Assembly (NCBI GenBank): GCA_023436775.1
Contig: JAEZHW010000055.1
Coordinates: 78,718-142,717 of the forward strand
Source of the DNA: Actinomycetes bacterium
Lineage (GTDB): Bacteria; Actinomycetota; Actinomycetes; Actinomycetales; Microbacteriaceae
Length of the DNA stretch: 64,000 bases
Direction of reading: 5' to 3'
Shown in pieces: positions 27,432 through 36,753 of the stretch (positions are counted from its first letter, which is position 1; every line of letters begins with the position of its first letter). The notes below the pieces were generated by a model that searched no databases, had not been told where the DNA came from, and worked only from the letters and a program-made list of their open reading frames with translations. The position numbers and the translations under genes were made by a program.

Positions 27432-29429
27432 ATGACCAGGCTGGAGCGAATTCAGGGTCCTCGTGATCTGGATGCACTGAGCACTGCGGAACTGGAAGAA
27501 CTGGCCCAGGAAATCCGCGAGTTTCTCATCCAGAACGTCGCGGCCACCGGTGGTCACCTCGGCCCCAATCTGGGCGTGGTTGAGCTCACCATCGCGCTGC
27601 ACCGTGTGTTCGATTCGCCACGTGACGCGATCATCTTCGACACCGGCCACCAGTCGTACGTCCACAAGCTGTTGACTGGCCGAAAGAACTTTGCCACGCT
27701 CCGACAGCGCGGCGGTTTGGCTGGCTATCCGCAGCGCAGCGAGAGCGAGCACGACATCGTGGAGAACTCGCACGCCTCGACCTCGTTGAGTTGGGCGGAT
27801 GGCATCTCACGGGCCTGGGCGATGACTGGCCAACACGACCGTACCGCTGTGGTTGTCATCGGCGATGGCGCGCTCACCGGCGGGATGAGCTGGGAAGCGC
27901 TGAACAACATCAGTGACGACAATGACCGTCGCCTGGTGATTATCGTGAATGACAACGGCCGTTCCTATGCGCCGACCATCGGCGGCCTGGCACGGTACTT
28001 GAACAATGTCCGCACCCGTCGGGGCTATCGCCGCCTGTATTACTGGACGCGGCGGATGGCTGGTCGCCTGCTCGGTGGCTTTGGTGATGTGGTGTACGAG
28101 GCGGGCCACAAGGCGGGTCAGACTATCGTGCGTTCCAGCGCTCCGAAGGGCCTGTACCCGAACCTCGGCATCAAGTACATCGGGCCGATTCCCGGTCACG
28201 ATGTCGCCGCCATGGAGGAGGCGCTGCGGCAGGCCAAGGACTACGGCGAGCCGGTGATCGTGCACGCCGTCACCCAGAAGGGTCGTGGCTTCCAGCCGGC
28301 CGTTGATGACGTTGCCGACCAGTTCCATGCGGTCGGTCGGATCGACCCAGAGACTGGTGAAACCGTGGGCGGCGCGAGCCTGCCGACATGGACCGACGTC
28401 TTTGGTGATGAGTTGGTGAAGCTTGGCGCGGCCAACGAGCGTATCGTCGCGATCACGGCGGCGATGCTGCGCCCAACGGGACTGTATCCCTTCGCGCAGG
28501 CCTTCCCAGACCGCGTGCACGACGTCGGTATTGCCGAGCAGCACGCGGTCGCCTCTGCAGCGGGCCTCGCCTTCGGCGGCCTGCACCCGGTGGTTGCCGT
28601 CTACGCCACCTTCATGAATCGCGCCTTTGACCAGGTGCTGATGGATGTCGCGCTGCACAAGGCAGGCGTCACCTTCGTCCTGGACCGTGCCGGTGTGACG
28701 GGGCCCGATGGCCCGAGCCACCACGGGATGTGGGACTTGGCGCTGCTCCAGGTCGTGCCGGGGATTCGTATCGCCGCCCCACGTGACGCCGCGCGACTTC
28801 GGGAGGAACTCGGCGAGGCGGTGGCGGTCGATGATGCGCCGACGGTCATTCGCTATGGCAAGGGCAACGCTGGTCTTGACCTGCCGGCGACCCGTCGAAC
28901 CGCGGATGGTGTGGATGTGCTCCGTGAGGCGGCACACAAGGATGTGCTGATCGTCACGGTGGGTGGCATGGCGGAACTCGGTCTGCAGGTCGCTGAGCGC
29001 CTCGCAGCGCAGGGGATCGGCGCCACCGTCATCGACCCGCGCTGGATCATTCCGGTGGCCCCGAGCGTCGTACAGATGGCCGCGGAGCACCGGATCGTCG
29101 CGGTGATTGAGGATGGTGTCCGGGTCGCGGGTATCGGTACGCGGATCCGTCAGGAGATGCGTGCCCAGGAGGTGGACACCGCGCTGACTGAACTGGGGCT
29201 GCCAGCCGAGTTCCTGGCGCACGCGAGCCGTCAAGAGATTCTGGATCAAGTCGGACTGTCAGCCCAGACCATTGCTCGGGATCTGACCGCACAGGTGCTT
29301 GGAGCCAAGATCCCCGTCGCCCGCCCGCTGCCAGATGCCGAGAGTGCTTCGCTGCGCCGACTCACGGGCCAGGATGAGGCTGCCGCGGACGAGCAGCGCA
29401 CCGGCGAATCGCCAGTCATCGACTCGTAG
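27432..29429 (+). CDS. dxs: 1-deoxy-D-xylulose-5-phosphate synthase
   Basis: Condenses pyruvate and glyceraldehyde 3-phosphate, the first step of the MEP isoprenoid pathway, with thiamine diphosphate. The 665-aa product has ATGGHLGPNLGVVELTIALH with the active His, FDTGHQSYVHKLLTGR, the ThDP/Mg motif VVIGDGALTGGMSWEALNN, and the C-terminal transketolase halves HDVGIAEQHAVASAAGLAF and VTGPDGPSHHGMWD. Length and motifs are complete. It lies in the typical actinobacterial neighbourhood of acnA and rnd. Confidence 0.97.
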   Translation: MTRLERIQGPRDLDALSTAELEELAQEIREFLIQNVAATGGHLGPNLGVVELTIALHRVFDSPRDAIIFDTGHQSYVHKLLTGRKNFATLRQRGGLAGYPQRSESEHDIVENSHASTSLSWADGISRAWAMTGQHDRTAVVVIGDGALTGGMSWEALNNISDDNDRRLVIIVNDNGRSYAPTIGGLARYLNNVRTRRGYRRLYYWTRRMAGRLLGGFGDVVYEAGHKAGQTIVRSSAPKGLYPNLGIKYIGPIPGHDVAAMEEALRQAKDYGEPVIVHAVTQKGRGFQPAVDDVADQFHAVGRIDPETGETVGGASLPTWTDVFGDELVKLGAANERIVAITAAMLRPTGLYPFAQAFPDRVHDVGIAEQHAVASAAGLAFGGLHPVVAVYATFMNRAFDQVLMDVALHKAGVTFVLDRAGVTGPDGPSHHGMWDLALLQVVPGIRIAAPRDAARLREELGEAVAVDDAPTVIRYGKGNAGLDLPATRRTADGVDVLREAAHKDVLIVTVGGMAELGLQVAERLAAQGIGATVIDPRWIIPVAPSVVQMAAEHRIVAVIEDGVRVAGIGTRIRQEMRAQEVDTALTELGLPAEFLAHASRQEILDQVGLSAQTIARDLTAQVLGAKIPVARPLPDAESASLRRLTGQDEAAADEQRTGESPVIDS

Positions 29430-29460
29430 CGCAGACTGCTGCTCGAATCGGTCCACTCTT

Positions 29461-29493
29461 TGGGGGACTGAGTACGGAAATCAGCGTCCCCCA
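29461..29493 (+). terminator. Hairpin after dxs
   Basis: An outer stem tggggga/tccccca closes an inner ctga/tcag stem. It begins 32 nt past the dxs stop. Confidence 0.55.
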
Positions 29494-29656
29494 TTCTGGG
29501 GATAGTTCGGAGTGGTTTTCCCCCGGTACATGGTCGCGCTCTCACGCGTACCGTTGTTGCAGGTCGAAAACCCGAAACCCAGACCGAGGACCCCAAGGCT
29601 CGGCGGCAACAATGTCACCGGTGCACCTCGGATGCTGCGACCCAGAGGAGACGAAG

Positions 29657-29968
29657 ATGTCTGCTGCAGAGGCAACCCCACAGGTCGTCATCACGACGAC
29701 GTACGACATGACCCAAGCTGTCAGGCTTGCTGTGAAGGCTGCGCAGGGGAACAAGAAGCTGGACATTGAAGAGATCACAGCAGATGGCCTGCGTTGCACC
29801 GGCGAGAAGGGTCTGGAATTCTCCATCACCGTCGTCCCGCAGAACGGTGGCGTCAAGATCGGCGGCGCCGTCGCGTCAGGCGACTCCAAGATGTACCTCA
29901 AGTACTGCAAGGACTTGATGGGACTCATCCAGCGGACGGACTCGGCCGCATGGATGACCGTGACCTAG
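29657..29968 (+). CDS. Small protein of unknown function
   Basis: 103 aa, not recognised. GAGGAG 6 nt before ATG 29657 selects this start over an in-frame ATG at 29612. The sequence alternates helices and strands (ATPQVVITTTYDMTQAVRLA, LEFSITVVPQNGGVKIGGAV, YLKYCKDLMGLIQRTD) and looks like one compact soluble domain; two cysteines (C47, C84 approx.) are not in a metal-site pattern. It is flanked by the dxs hairpin and a strong terminator, so it is probably monocistronic and possibly well expressed. I cannot name a family. Confidence 0.72.
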   Translation: MSAAEATPQVVITTTYDMTQAVRLAVKAAQGNKKLDIEEITADGLRCTGEKGLEFSITVVPQNGGVKIGGAVASGDSKMYLKYCKDLMGLIQRTDSAAWMTVT

Positions 29969-30034
29969 GCGGTTCGTTGCAGATCGAGGAGCTGGACATG
30001 ACTCCTCGACTCTCGATCCTTCGGGCGAACAGCG

Positions 30035-30067
30035 AAGCGGGTGGGGCCTTTCGGCCCCACCCGCTTT
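30035..30067. terminator. Strong bidirectional terminator
   Basis: A perfect 14-bp stem, aagcgggtggggcc-tttc-ggccccacccgctt, in the convergent gap between the 29657 gene and fadB. A T-containing tail follows on the + strand. Confidence 0.88.
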
Positions 30068-30085
30068 CGTCTGCTGTCGCGTCCG

Positions 30086-32236
30086 TTACCGGTGATCCAC
30101 GCCGCGGATCGCCGGGGTGTGGAAGGTCCCGCCAAAGGCGCGCTGCGAGGCACCGGTGCGATCCAGATACGGCGTAATGCCGCCAGCGTGGAACGGGAAG
30201 CCAGCGCCCAGGATGAGGCAGAGGTCGATGTCCTCCGGTGCCGAGACGACACCCTCGTCCAGCATGCGCTTCACTTCGTCGGCCAGACCGGTCTCGAGTT
30301 GCTCCAGCAGCGCCTCCTTGGTCTGTGCCTTGCCGCCCGGGCCGCCGTCGGCGATGATCTTCTCGGCCTGCTTGTCGAAGCCCTTGATCTTGCCCTTGGC
30401 GTCGCGCTCGTAGATCTTGCCGTACTCGGCGAGGCGGTGCAGGTTCTCGCTCTCGAAGAAGCGCTCCGGGAAGGCCTTGTGGTGCGTGTCGAGGACGTGC
30501 GCGCCCACCTTGAGGCCGACCAGTTCCAGCAGCTCGAACGGCTTCATCGGAAGACCGAGGGGTGCTGGCGCCGCGTCGACGACCTCGAAGGGGGTGCCGG
30601 TGTCGACGGCGTGCATGGCCTCGCCAAGGACCTTGGCCAGGATGCGGTTGACCACGAAGCCGGGGGAGTCCTTGACGATGACCGCGTTCTTCTTCAGGTT
30701 CTTGGCGGTCAACATCGCGGTTGCGAGCGTCTCATCGTTTGTCGCCGGGGTGCGAACAACCTCAATCAGCGGCATGACCGCCACCGGGTTGAAGAAGTGG
30801 AAGCCGACGACGCGCTCCGGGTGCGCCAGCTTGGAACCGATCGCCTCGACCGAGAGGGAGGAAGTGTTGGTTGCCAGGATGGCCTCGGGCGAGACGTACT
30901 GCTCAATCTCGGCGAAGACCTGCTGCTTCACCTCGAGCTCCTCAAAGACGGCCTCGATGACCCAGTCGCAGTCAGCGAAGTCAGCCTTGTCGGTGGTACC
31001 GTGCAGCAGCGCGTTGAGGCGGTTCGCGTCGTCCGGCGAGATGCGGCCCTTCTCCAGTAGCGTGGCGATCTCACCGCGGATGTAGTCCAGACCCTTGTCC
31101 ACGCGCGCCTGGTCGATATCCGTGATAATCACCGGCACCTGGAGGCGACGCAGGAATAGCAGCGCGAACTGGCTCGCCATGAGCCCTGCGCCGAGCACAC
31201 CGACCTTGGTCACCGGCTTGGCCAATTCCTTGTCCGGAGCACCCGCCGGGCGCTTGGCGCGCTTCTGGACCAGATCGAAGGCGTAGATGCTGGCGGCGAA
31301 CTGGTCGCCGGCGATGAGCTCAGCGAGCACCTCGTCCTCGGCGGCGAAGCCTTCTTCCTTGGTGGTGTTCCGTGCTGCCTCGAGCAGTTCGAGCGCCTTG
31401 TATGGCGACTTCGGCACGGTGCCAATCTTGCTTTCGAGCATGCCACGAGCGATCTTGATCGCGGCCGGCCACTTGACGGTGCGCTCAATCTTGCCGGGCT
31501 CGTTCGGGCGCTTGACCTTAATCGAGCCGCTGAGCACGCCGTCGGCCCAGCGCAGCGAATCCTCCAAGAAGTTCGCCGCACCGAACATGGCGTCGGCGAT
31601 GCCAAGGTCCAGCACCTGCTGCGGCTTCAGCATCCGGTTCTGCTTCAGCGGGTTCGAGACGACCACCTCAAGGGCGTTCTCGATGCCGATCAGGTTCGGC
31701 AGCAGCCACGCGCCACCCCAACCTGGGATGATGCCCAGGAAGACCTCCGGAAGCGCGACCGCGGCCGCGGAGGCGTCGATGGTGCGGTAGTCCGAGTTCA
31801 GGGCGATCTCGAGACCGCCGCCGAGGGCCAGGCCGTTGATGAAGGTGAAGCTCGGGACACCGAGCGAGCCGAGCTTGCCGAGCACGAAGTGGCCGAGCTG
31901 GGCGAGCTTCTTGGCGGCGTCCTTGCTGGGAATCTCGCTGACCTTTGACAGGTCGGCGCCAGCGGCCAGGATGAACGGCTTGCCGGTGACGGCCACCGCG
32001 TCGATTTCCTTGGCCTTGGCGCGGGCGGCCAGGGTGTCCAGCACCTCGCCGAGGGCGAGCAGAGTCACCGGACCGAGGGTGTTCGGACGCGTGTGGTCAC
32101 GGCCGTTGTCGAGCGTGATCAGCGCCAGCGTGCGGCCGCTGGGCAGCGGAACGTCCCGAACATAGGCGTTGGTGACGACCTCGTCAGCGCTCAGGGCGGT
32201 GAGGTCGGAGAAGTCAATCTTCGAGTAGTCAGTCAT
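30086..32236 (-). CDS. fadB: Fatty acid oxidation multifunctional protein (enoyl-CoA hydratase / 3-hydroxyacyl-CoA dehydrogenase)
   Basis: Two steps of fatty-acid beta-oxidation. ATG 32236 (MTDYSKIDFSDLTALS) is preceded by GAGGA on the reverse strand; 25 further residues in frame are not conserved. The 716-aa protein has an N-terminal enoyl-CoA hydratase domain (LALGGGLEIALNSDYR, LGIIPGWGGAWLLP) and a C-terminal dehydrogenase with NAD motif GVLGAGLMASQFALLF and the catalytic His in GFHFFNPVAVMPLIEVV. It follows fadA by 25 nt. fadJ is an equally valid name. Confidence 0.95.
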   Translation of the reverse strand: MTDYSKIDFSDLTALSADEVVTNAYVRDVPLPSGRTLALITLDNGRDHTRPNTLGPVTLLALGEVLDTLAARAKAKEIDAVAVTGKPFILAAGADLSKVSEIPSKDAAKKLAQLGHFVLGKLGSLGVPSFTFINGLALGGGLEIALNSDYRTIDASAAAVALPEVFLGIIPGWGGAWLLPNLIGIENALEVVVSNPLKQNRMLKPQQVLDLGIADAMFGAANFLEDSLRWADGVLSGSIKVKRPNEPGKIERTVKWPAAIKIARGMLESKIGTVPKSPYKALELLEAARNTTKEEGFAAEDEVLAELIAGDQFAASIYAFDLVQKRAKRPAGAPDKELAKPVTKVGVLGAGLMASQFALLFLRRLQVPVIITDIDQARVDKGLDYIRGEIATLLEKGRISPDDANRLNALLHGTTDKADFADCDWVIEAVFEELEVKQQVFAEIEQYVSPEAILATNTSSLSVEAIGSKLAHPERVVGFHFFNPVAVMPLIEVVRTPATNDETLATAMLTAKNLKKNAVIVKDSPGFVVNRILAKVLGEAMHAVDTGTPFEVVDAAPAPLGLPMKPFELLELVGLKVGAHVLDTHHKAFPERFFESENLHRLAEYGKIYERDAKGKIKGFDKQAEKIIADGGPGGKAQTKEALLEQLETGLADEVKRMLDEGVVSAPEDIDLCLILGAGFPFHAGGITPYLDRTGASQRAFGGTFHTPAIRGVDHR

Positions 32237-32261
32237 GATCGTTGTCCTCGTCCCGTCCCAG

Positions 32262-33461
32262 TTACTTCCGCTTGCCGTTCCAGTTCGGGTTCTCCCAGAT
32301 GACGGTGCCACCCTGACCCAGACCGATGCACATGGCAGTGATGCCGTAGCGCACGTCCGGACGCTCGGCGAACTGCGCTGCGAGCTGGTTCATCAACCGC
32401 ACGCCACTGGAGGCCAGTGGGTGACCGAAGGCGATTGCGCCGCCCCAGACGTTCACCCGCGGGTCGTCGTCCGCGATGCCGAAGTGGTCCAGGAAGCTCA
32501 GCACCTGCACCGCGAAGGCCTCATTCAGTTCAAACAGGCCAATGTCGTCGATGGTGAGGCCGGCCTTGCGCAGCGCCTTCTCGGTCGAGGGGACCGGGCC
32601 GATGCCCATGATCTCCGGCTCAACGCCGGCGAAGGCGAACTGCACCAGGCGCATCTTCGGCTTCAGTCCGAACTCCTTGACGGCGCTGGCGCCGGACAGA
32701 ATGCTCGCGGTGGCGCCGTCGTTCAGGCCAGAGGAGTTTCCCGCGGTGACGCGACCGTGCGGACGGAACGGCGTCTTGAGGGCGGCCAGACCCTCCATGG
32801 TGGTCTCCGGGCGCAGCGCCTCGTCACGGGTGGCCAGGCCCCAGCCCTCAGCGCTGCGGATGGCAACCGGCACCAGGTCGGGCTGGATCTTGCCGGCCTC
32901 GTAGGCGGCGGCGGCCTTGTGCTGCGAGAGCATGGCGAAGCGGTCCGCGCGCTCCTTGGTGAGGTGCGGGAAGCGGTCGTGGATGCGCTCAGCCGTCTTG
33001 CCCATGTTCAGGGCTTCCTCGCTGACCATGCGCTCGGCAAGGAAGCGGGGGTTCGGGTCGGCGTTGAAACCCATCGGGTGACGACCCATGTGCTCGACGC
33101 CACCGGCGATGACGACGTCGTAGGCACCGAAGGCGATGCCGCTGGCGGTGGTGGTGACTGCGGTCATGGCACCGGCGCACATGCGGTCGATGGCGAAGCC
33201 AGGCACCGTACGGGGCAGACCGGCCAGCATGGCCGTGGTGCGGCCCAGGGTGAGGCCCTGGTCACCCTGCTGCGTGGTGGCGGCAATGGCTACGTCGTCG
33301 TAGCGGTCCTTGGGAATGGACGGGTTGCGTTCCAGCAGTCCCAGAATCGCCTTGACCGCGAGGTCGTCAGCGCGGGTTTGCCAGTACATTCCCTTCTCGC
33401 CGGCGCGCCCAAATGGGGTGCGGACACCGTCGATGAAGTAAACGTCCTCTGCGTTGGCCAC
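32262..33461 (-). CDS. fadA: Acetyl-CoA acyltransferase (thiolase)
   Basis: Last step of beta-oxidation: cleaves 3-ketoacyl-CoA with CoA. GTG 33461 (VANAEDVYFIDGVRTPFG) follows AGGAGG with a 4-nt spacer; ATG 33476 and ATG 33485 are in-frame alternatives that put the ribosome site inside the coding sequence. The 399-aa protein has the active cysteine in DRMCAGAMTAVTTTAS, His in AFGHPLASSG and the second Cys in CIGLGQGG. With fadB downstream it forms a two-gene fadAB operon. Confidence 0.95.
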   Translation of the reverse strand: MANAEDVYFIDGVRTPFGRAGEKGMYWQTRADDLAVKAILGLLERNPSIPKDRYDDVAIAATTQQGDQGLTLGRTTAMLAGLPRTVPGFAIDRMCAGAMTAVTTTASGIAFGAYDVVIAGGVEHMGRHPMGFNADPNPRFLAERMVSEEALNMGKTAERIHDRFPHLTKERADRFAMLSQHKAAAAYEAGKIQPDLVPVAIRSAEGWGLATRDEALRPETTMEGLAALKTPFRPHGRVTAGNSSGLNDGATASILSGASAVKEFGLKPKMRLVQFAFAGVEPEIMGIGPVPSTEKALRKAGLTIDDIGLFELNEAFAVQVLSFLDHFGIADDDPRVNVWGGAIAFGHPLASSGVRLMNQLAAQFAERPDVRYGITAMCIGLGQGGTVIWENPNWNGKRK

Positions 33462-33548
33462 TCTGCCTCCTGACATCGTCGGCACAGGACTGTCCTGCGC
33501 CGTCTGAGCGTGCTTGGGACGATCCTAGGCGCGGTATTTGTGGGCTAC

Positions 33549-34835
33549 CTAGCCGTTTGGCAGTTCCGTCACTGCCGTGGCGGCAGGGGACTGGCTCGCT
33601 TGGTTGCCCTCAACAAAGGCGCTCACAATTGGCTCAGCCAGCAACTCGATTTGCCACGGGCGAGCCTCCAATTCGCGCAGCGCCTGCGCGAGGGACTCCA
33701 CCGAGAGCGGCGTCGGGGGCTCCCAGGCGAGCCGACGCAGGGTATCTGGAGTCAGCAGATTCTCCATCGGGATCTGTCGCGTTTCGCTCAGTTCGGTGAG
33801 CACCGCCTTGGCGGCCGTCAAGCGGCGATCCGCCTCGGGATTCCGGTCCGACCAGGCGCGTGGCGGTGGAATTACATCACCGCCGGTGCGCATGGGCGGC
33901 AGGTCTTCGGTGGTCAGACCACGTTCAATAGCGGCCCACCAGCGTGCCGACTCACTATGACTTGCGCGGCCGTTGAACTCCTTCAGCGCGAGCAGTTCGG
34001 CGCGACTCTGCGGCAGTTTCGTCGCCGCGGCCAGCAGCGACCGATCAGGAACGAGGCGGCCTGGTGCAATGTCGACGGCGGCGGCGTACGCATCACGGGC
34101 CAACCACAGCTCGCGGGCGACGGCAAGCTGCCGCTGCTTGCGCAGTTGGTGGATGCCGGACAGGCGACGCCAGGGGTCCTCCCGCTGCGGACGCAGTTCC
34201 TTGTGCAGGGTGTAATCGAACTCTTGCTGTGCCAAGTCCAGCTTGCCGGCCTCGGCCAGCAGGTCGGCGATCTTGTCGCGCAGGTCAACCAGCAACGACA
34301 CGTCCAGCGCGGCGTAGAGCAGCCAGTCCTGCGGCAGTGGCCGCTTCGACCAGTCCGCGGCCGAGTGTGCCTTCTCAAGGGTCACGCCGAGCAGGTCCGC
34401 TACGACCGTCCCGAGGCCAACCCGCGGCAAGCCGAGCAAGCGTGCGCCGAGTTCAGTATCGAAAATACGCTTGGGGTCGAGGCCCACCTCGCGCAAGCAG
34501 GGCAGGTCCTGGCTGGCCGCGTGGAACACCCACTCCTCGTCGCTGATCGCGGCCTGCAGTGCACTGAAGTCACCGATCGCGGGCGGATCAAACAGGAAGG
34601 TACCGGCACCTCGCCGATAGAACTGCAGCAGGTAGGCCCGCTGGGAATAGCGGAAGCCCGAGGCGCGCTCGGCGTCGACAGCGATGGGCCCGGAACCAGC
34701 GTGCAGTGCGGCAACCGCGTCCGCGAACTCTTCCGGCGTATCGATCACGTCAATCGGCTCGTGGGTGGCCGGTGGCAGTACGGGGGTGGAGTCCTCGGTG
34801 GAGGGAGCGGCGGGTACGTCGCCAGGGTTAGTCAT
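33549..34835 (-). CDS. rnd: Ribonuclease D-like 3'-5' exonuclease with HRDC domains
   Basis: Likely trims stable RNA 3' ends. ATG 34835 (MTNPGDVPAAPSTEDS) is preferred because the upstream frame is not conserved and it overlaps the DUF3000 stop by 8 nt. The 428-aa protein carries DEDD exonuclease motifs: AVDAERASGF (Exo I, DxE), the middle Asp in FDTELGARLLG (Exo II) and Y-x3-D in YAALDVSLLVDL (Exo III). The C-terminal half has HRDC helices (RPLPQDWLLYAALD precedes it). Its location after DUF3000 is the usual actinobacterial arrangement. Confidence 0.93.
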   Translation of the reverse strand: MTNPGDVPAAPSTEDSTPVLPPATHEPIDVIDTPEEFADAVAALHAGSGPIAVDAERASGFRYSQRAYLLQFYRRGAGTFLFDPPAIGDFSALQAAISDEEWVFHAASQDLPCLREVGLDPKRIFDTELGARLLGLPRVGLGTVVADLLGVTLEKAHSAADWSKRPLPQDWLLYAALDVSLLVDLRDKIADLLAEAGKLDLAQQEFDYTLHKELRPQREDPWRRLSGIHQLRKQRQLAVARELWLARDAYAAAVDIAPGRLVPDRSLLAAATKLPQSRAELLALKEFNGRASHSESARWWAAIERGLTTEDLPPMRTGGDVIPPPRAWSDRNPEADRRLTAAKAVLTELSETRQIPMENLLTPDTLRRLAWEPPTPLSVESLAQALRELEARPWQIELLAEPIVSAFVEGNQASQSPAATAVTELPNG

Positions 34836-35418
34836 GGTGTCGCCTTGTATGCAGGGGGACGGAACCCTCTGCAATGGGCGGGAGGCCAGCGAGCATACCG
34901 AGCAACTCGCCCCAGGCCTCAACGTGCGGGGCAGCGTCCGAGGTTTGTGGAGTCCAGGAGGCGCGAACTTCGACTCGAGCCTTCGTGCCGGTGCGGGCGA
35001 GTTCGCCGTAGCCGGTGGACAGTTCAGTAGTAATGGTGCCAGACGCGGCTGTGTAGGCGGCATTCCGGGAGTCCAGCGCGTCCAGGATCCAGCTCCACGC
35101 GACGTCCGTGATCATGGAATCGGCAGCGATATCAAGGTCCAGCGGCGCCTGCGCGTAGCAGACCACTCGGAACTGTCCGCTCCAGGCATCCGGACTCTCC
35201 GGGTCGTGCAACAGCACGAAGCGACCGACTCCAAGTTCGGTGTCGCCGGTGAAGCGAGTCTGCGCCAAGTCGCCACTGAGTGCTAGGGCATAGGGTGCCA
35301 GCCCCTGCGGCGCCGGGATCTGTGTGATCACCACTTCCGGACGCAGGCGTGCGCGTTCCAGCGACGCAACCGCGTCGGCAAACGGCGGGGGATACGCCGA
35401 TTCTGGTGGAACAGCCAC
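34828..35418 (-). CDS. DUF3000 family protein
   Basis: 196-aa actinobacterial protein of unknown function, normally just upstream of rnd. Core segments include FADAVASLERARLRPEVVITQIPAPQ, ALALSGD and GRFVLLHDPESPDAW. It starts with GTG 35418, preceded by TAGTCT 6 nt upstream, so the message is probably leaderless. Its 3' end overlaps rnd by 8 nt, implying coupling. Confidence 0.92.
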   Translation of the reverse strand: MAVPPESAYPPPFADAVASLERARLRPEVVITQIPAPQGLAPYALALSGDLAQTRFTGDTELGVGRFVLLHDPESPDAWSGQFRVVCYAQAPLDLDIAADSMITDVAWSWILDALDSRNAAYTAASGTITTELSTGYGELARTGTKARVEVRASWTPQTSDAAPHVEAWGELLGMLAGLPPIAEGSVPLHTRRHHD

Positions 35419-35424
35419 GTAGGA

Positions 35425-35430
35425 AGACTA
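35425..35430 (-). promoter_or_regulatory. -10 element TAGTCT for leaderless DUF3000 gene
   Basis: Read on the reverse strand, TAGTCT ends 6 nt before the GTG (35418). No ribosome site lies between, as with the other leaderless genes of this window. Confidence 0.5.
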
Positions 35431-35517
35431 TTCTTGAATCGCTCACGCCGCACTGCGGCACGCCGGTTCGATGTTTGCACTGGTGGTTTCGCCCCATGCG
35501 CCGCTGAGGGAGGCACG

Positions 35518-36705
35518 ATGGCAGGGAAGTCCGGCCGCGGCTCGTTGCTGCGAGCTGCGTTGATTGGCTTGGGTGTGGTCGCCACGGCCAGCGCAGTCAC
35601 CGCGATCGCGATCTCGGCAATCTCGGTGGGGTTCGCGCGCACCGTCCTGACGCCGCCGAAGCGGAAGGAACCGGACGTCCGTCTGATCGGTCTGGATCAG
35701 GACGGTAAGACCGTGACGCTGTCCCGAAACGACGATTCGATCGTTCCTGGCCGGTACGGCCTGTGGGTGCGCGACGGCGAGGCGCACCTGCGCTACGGTC
35801 GCATCCTCGCCCAAACGAGCGCGACCGTCACTCGTGAACTCATCGGCGTCGACTACGGCGAACCGCGCGCGGGCGATGAATCCCGAATCAACAGTTGGTT
35901 CTTCCTGGACCCCGTGGAGCTCGGCCTCGAGTGGCACGACGTGCCGATCCCAACTCCGCTCGGCGATGCCCCGGCCTGGTACTTCCCGGCCGAGAGCAAG
36001 CGCTGGGCGATTTTGGTGCATGGCCGAGCAGTGCTGCGACACGAGACGCTGCGCGCGGTGCCGGTGTTCCATGAAGCCGGGTATCAAGTGCTCGCGGTGA
36101 GCTACCGGAATGACTCTGAGGGACCCACCAGTCCGAATGGTCGCTACGGACTGGGCCTCACCGAGTGGCGTGACGTTGAGGCGGCAATTGGCTACGCCCG
36201 GGCCGAAGGTGCCGAAGAGGTCGTCCTAATGGGGTGGTCCATGGGCGGGGCCATCGTGTTGCAGACGCTGCTGCAGTCCGAACTTGCTGACTGCGTCACC
36301 GGAGCGGTCCTGGAATCGCCCGCGGTGAGCTGGCGCGAGACGCTGCGGTACCAAGCCGACGCGCGGAACCTGCCGGCACCGGTGCGCGCTGGTGGCTTCA
36401 CGCTGCTGGAGCAGTCCTGGGGTAAGTGGGCGACAGGTGCCGAAACCGAACTGGACCTCGACTTGCTCGATATCCCGGCCCGGGCGGACGAACTGACACA
36501 CCCGCTGCTGATCCTGCACAGCGATGATGACGGCTTCGTTCCGGCTGGTCCGTCGTGGGAACTGGCAGCCGCCCGGCCGGATCTGGTGACGCCGGTCCCA
36601 TTTGAGCAGGCGCGCCACTGCCGACTCTGGAACTACGACCAGCAGCGTTGGTCTGCGGCGATCACGGCATGGCTGCGGTCGCTGGATGCTCCGTCGAAGC
36701 GATAG
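35518..36705 (+). CDS. Membrane-associated alpha/beta hydrolase
   Basis: 395 aa; ATG 35518 follows GAGGGAGG. The N-terminus is a membrane segment (~9-35, LLRAALIGLGVVATASAVTA). The hydrolase fold has the nucleophile elbow GWSMGG (Ser at ~240), an acid in LHSDDDGFVP (~334) and the catalytic His in QARHCRLWNYD (~366). An earlier lobe has VHGRAVLRHET. The substrate is unknown; no lipase-specific feature is visible. It is 48 nt from the convergent sufE. Confidence 0.85.
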   Translation: MAGKSGRGSLLRAALIGLGVVATASAVTAIAISAISVGFARTVLTPPKRKEPDVRLIGLDQDGKTVTLSRNDDSIVPGRYGLWVRDGEAHLRYGRILAQTSATVTRELIGVDYGEPRAGDESRINSWFFLDPVELGLEWHDVPIPTPLGDAPAWYFPAESKRWAILVHGRAVLRHETLRAVPVFHEAGYQVLAVSYRNDSEGPTSPNGRYGLGLTEWRDVEAAIGYARAEGAEEVVLMGWSMGGAIVLQTLLQSELADCVTGAVLESPAVSWRETLRYQADARNLPAPVRAGGFTLLEQSWGKWATGAETELDLDLLDIPARADELTHPLLILHSDDDGFVPAGPSWELAAARPDLVTPVPFEQARHCRLWNYDQQRWSAAITAWLRSLDAPSKR

Positions 36706-36753
36706 CCGCGCTGCTTGCCCGATGTGGGGCGAGGCGTGGGTACTGATGCAGCG

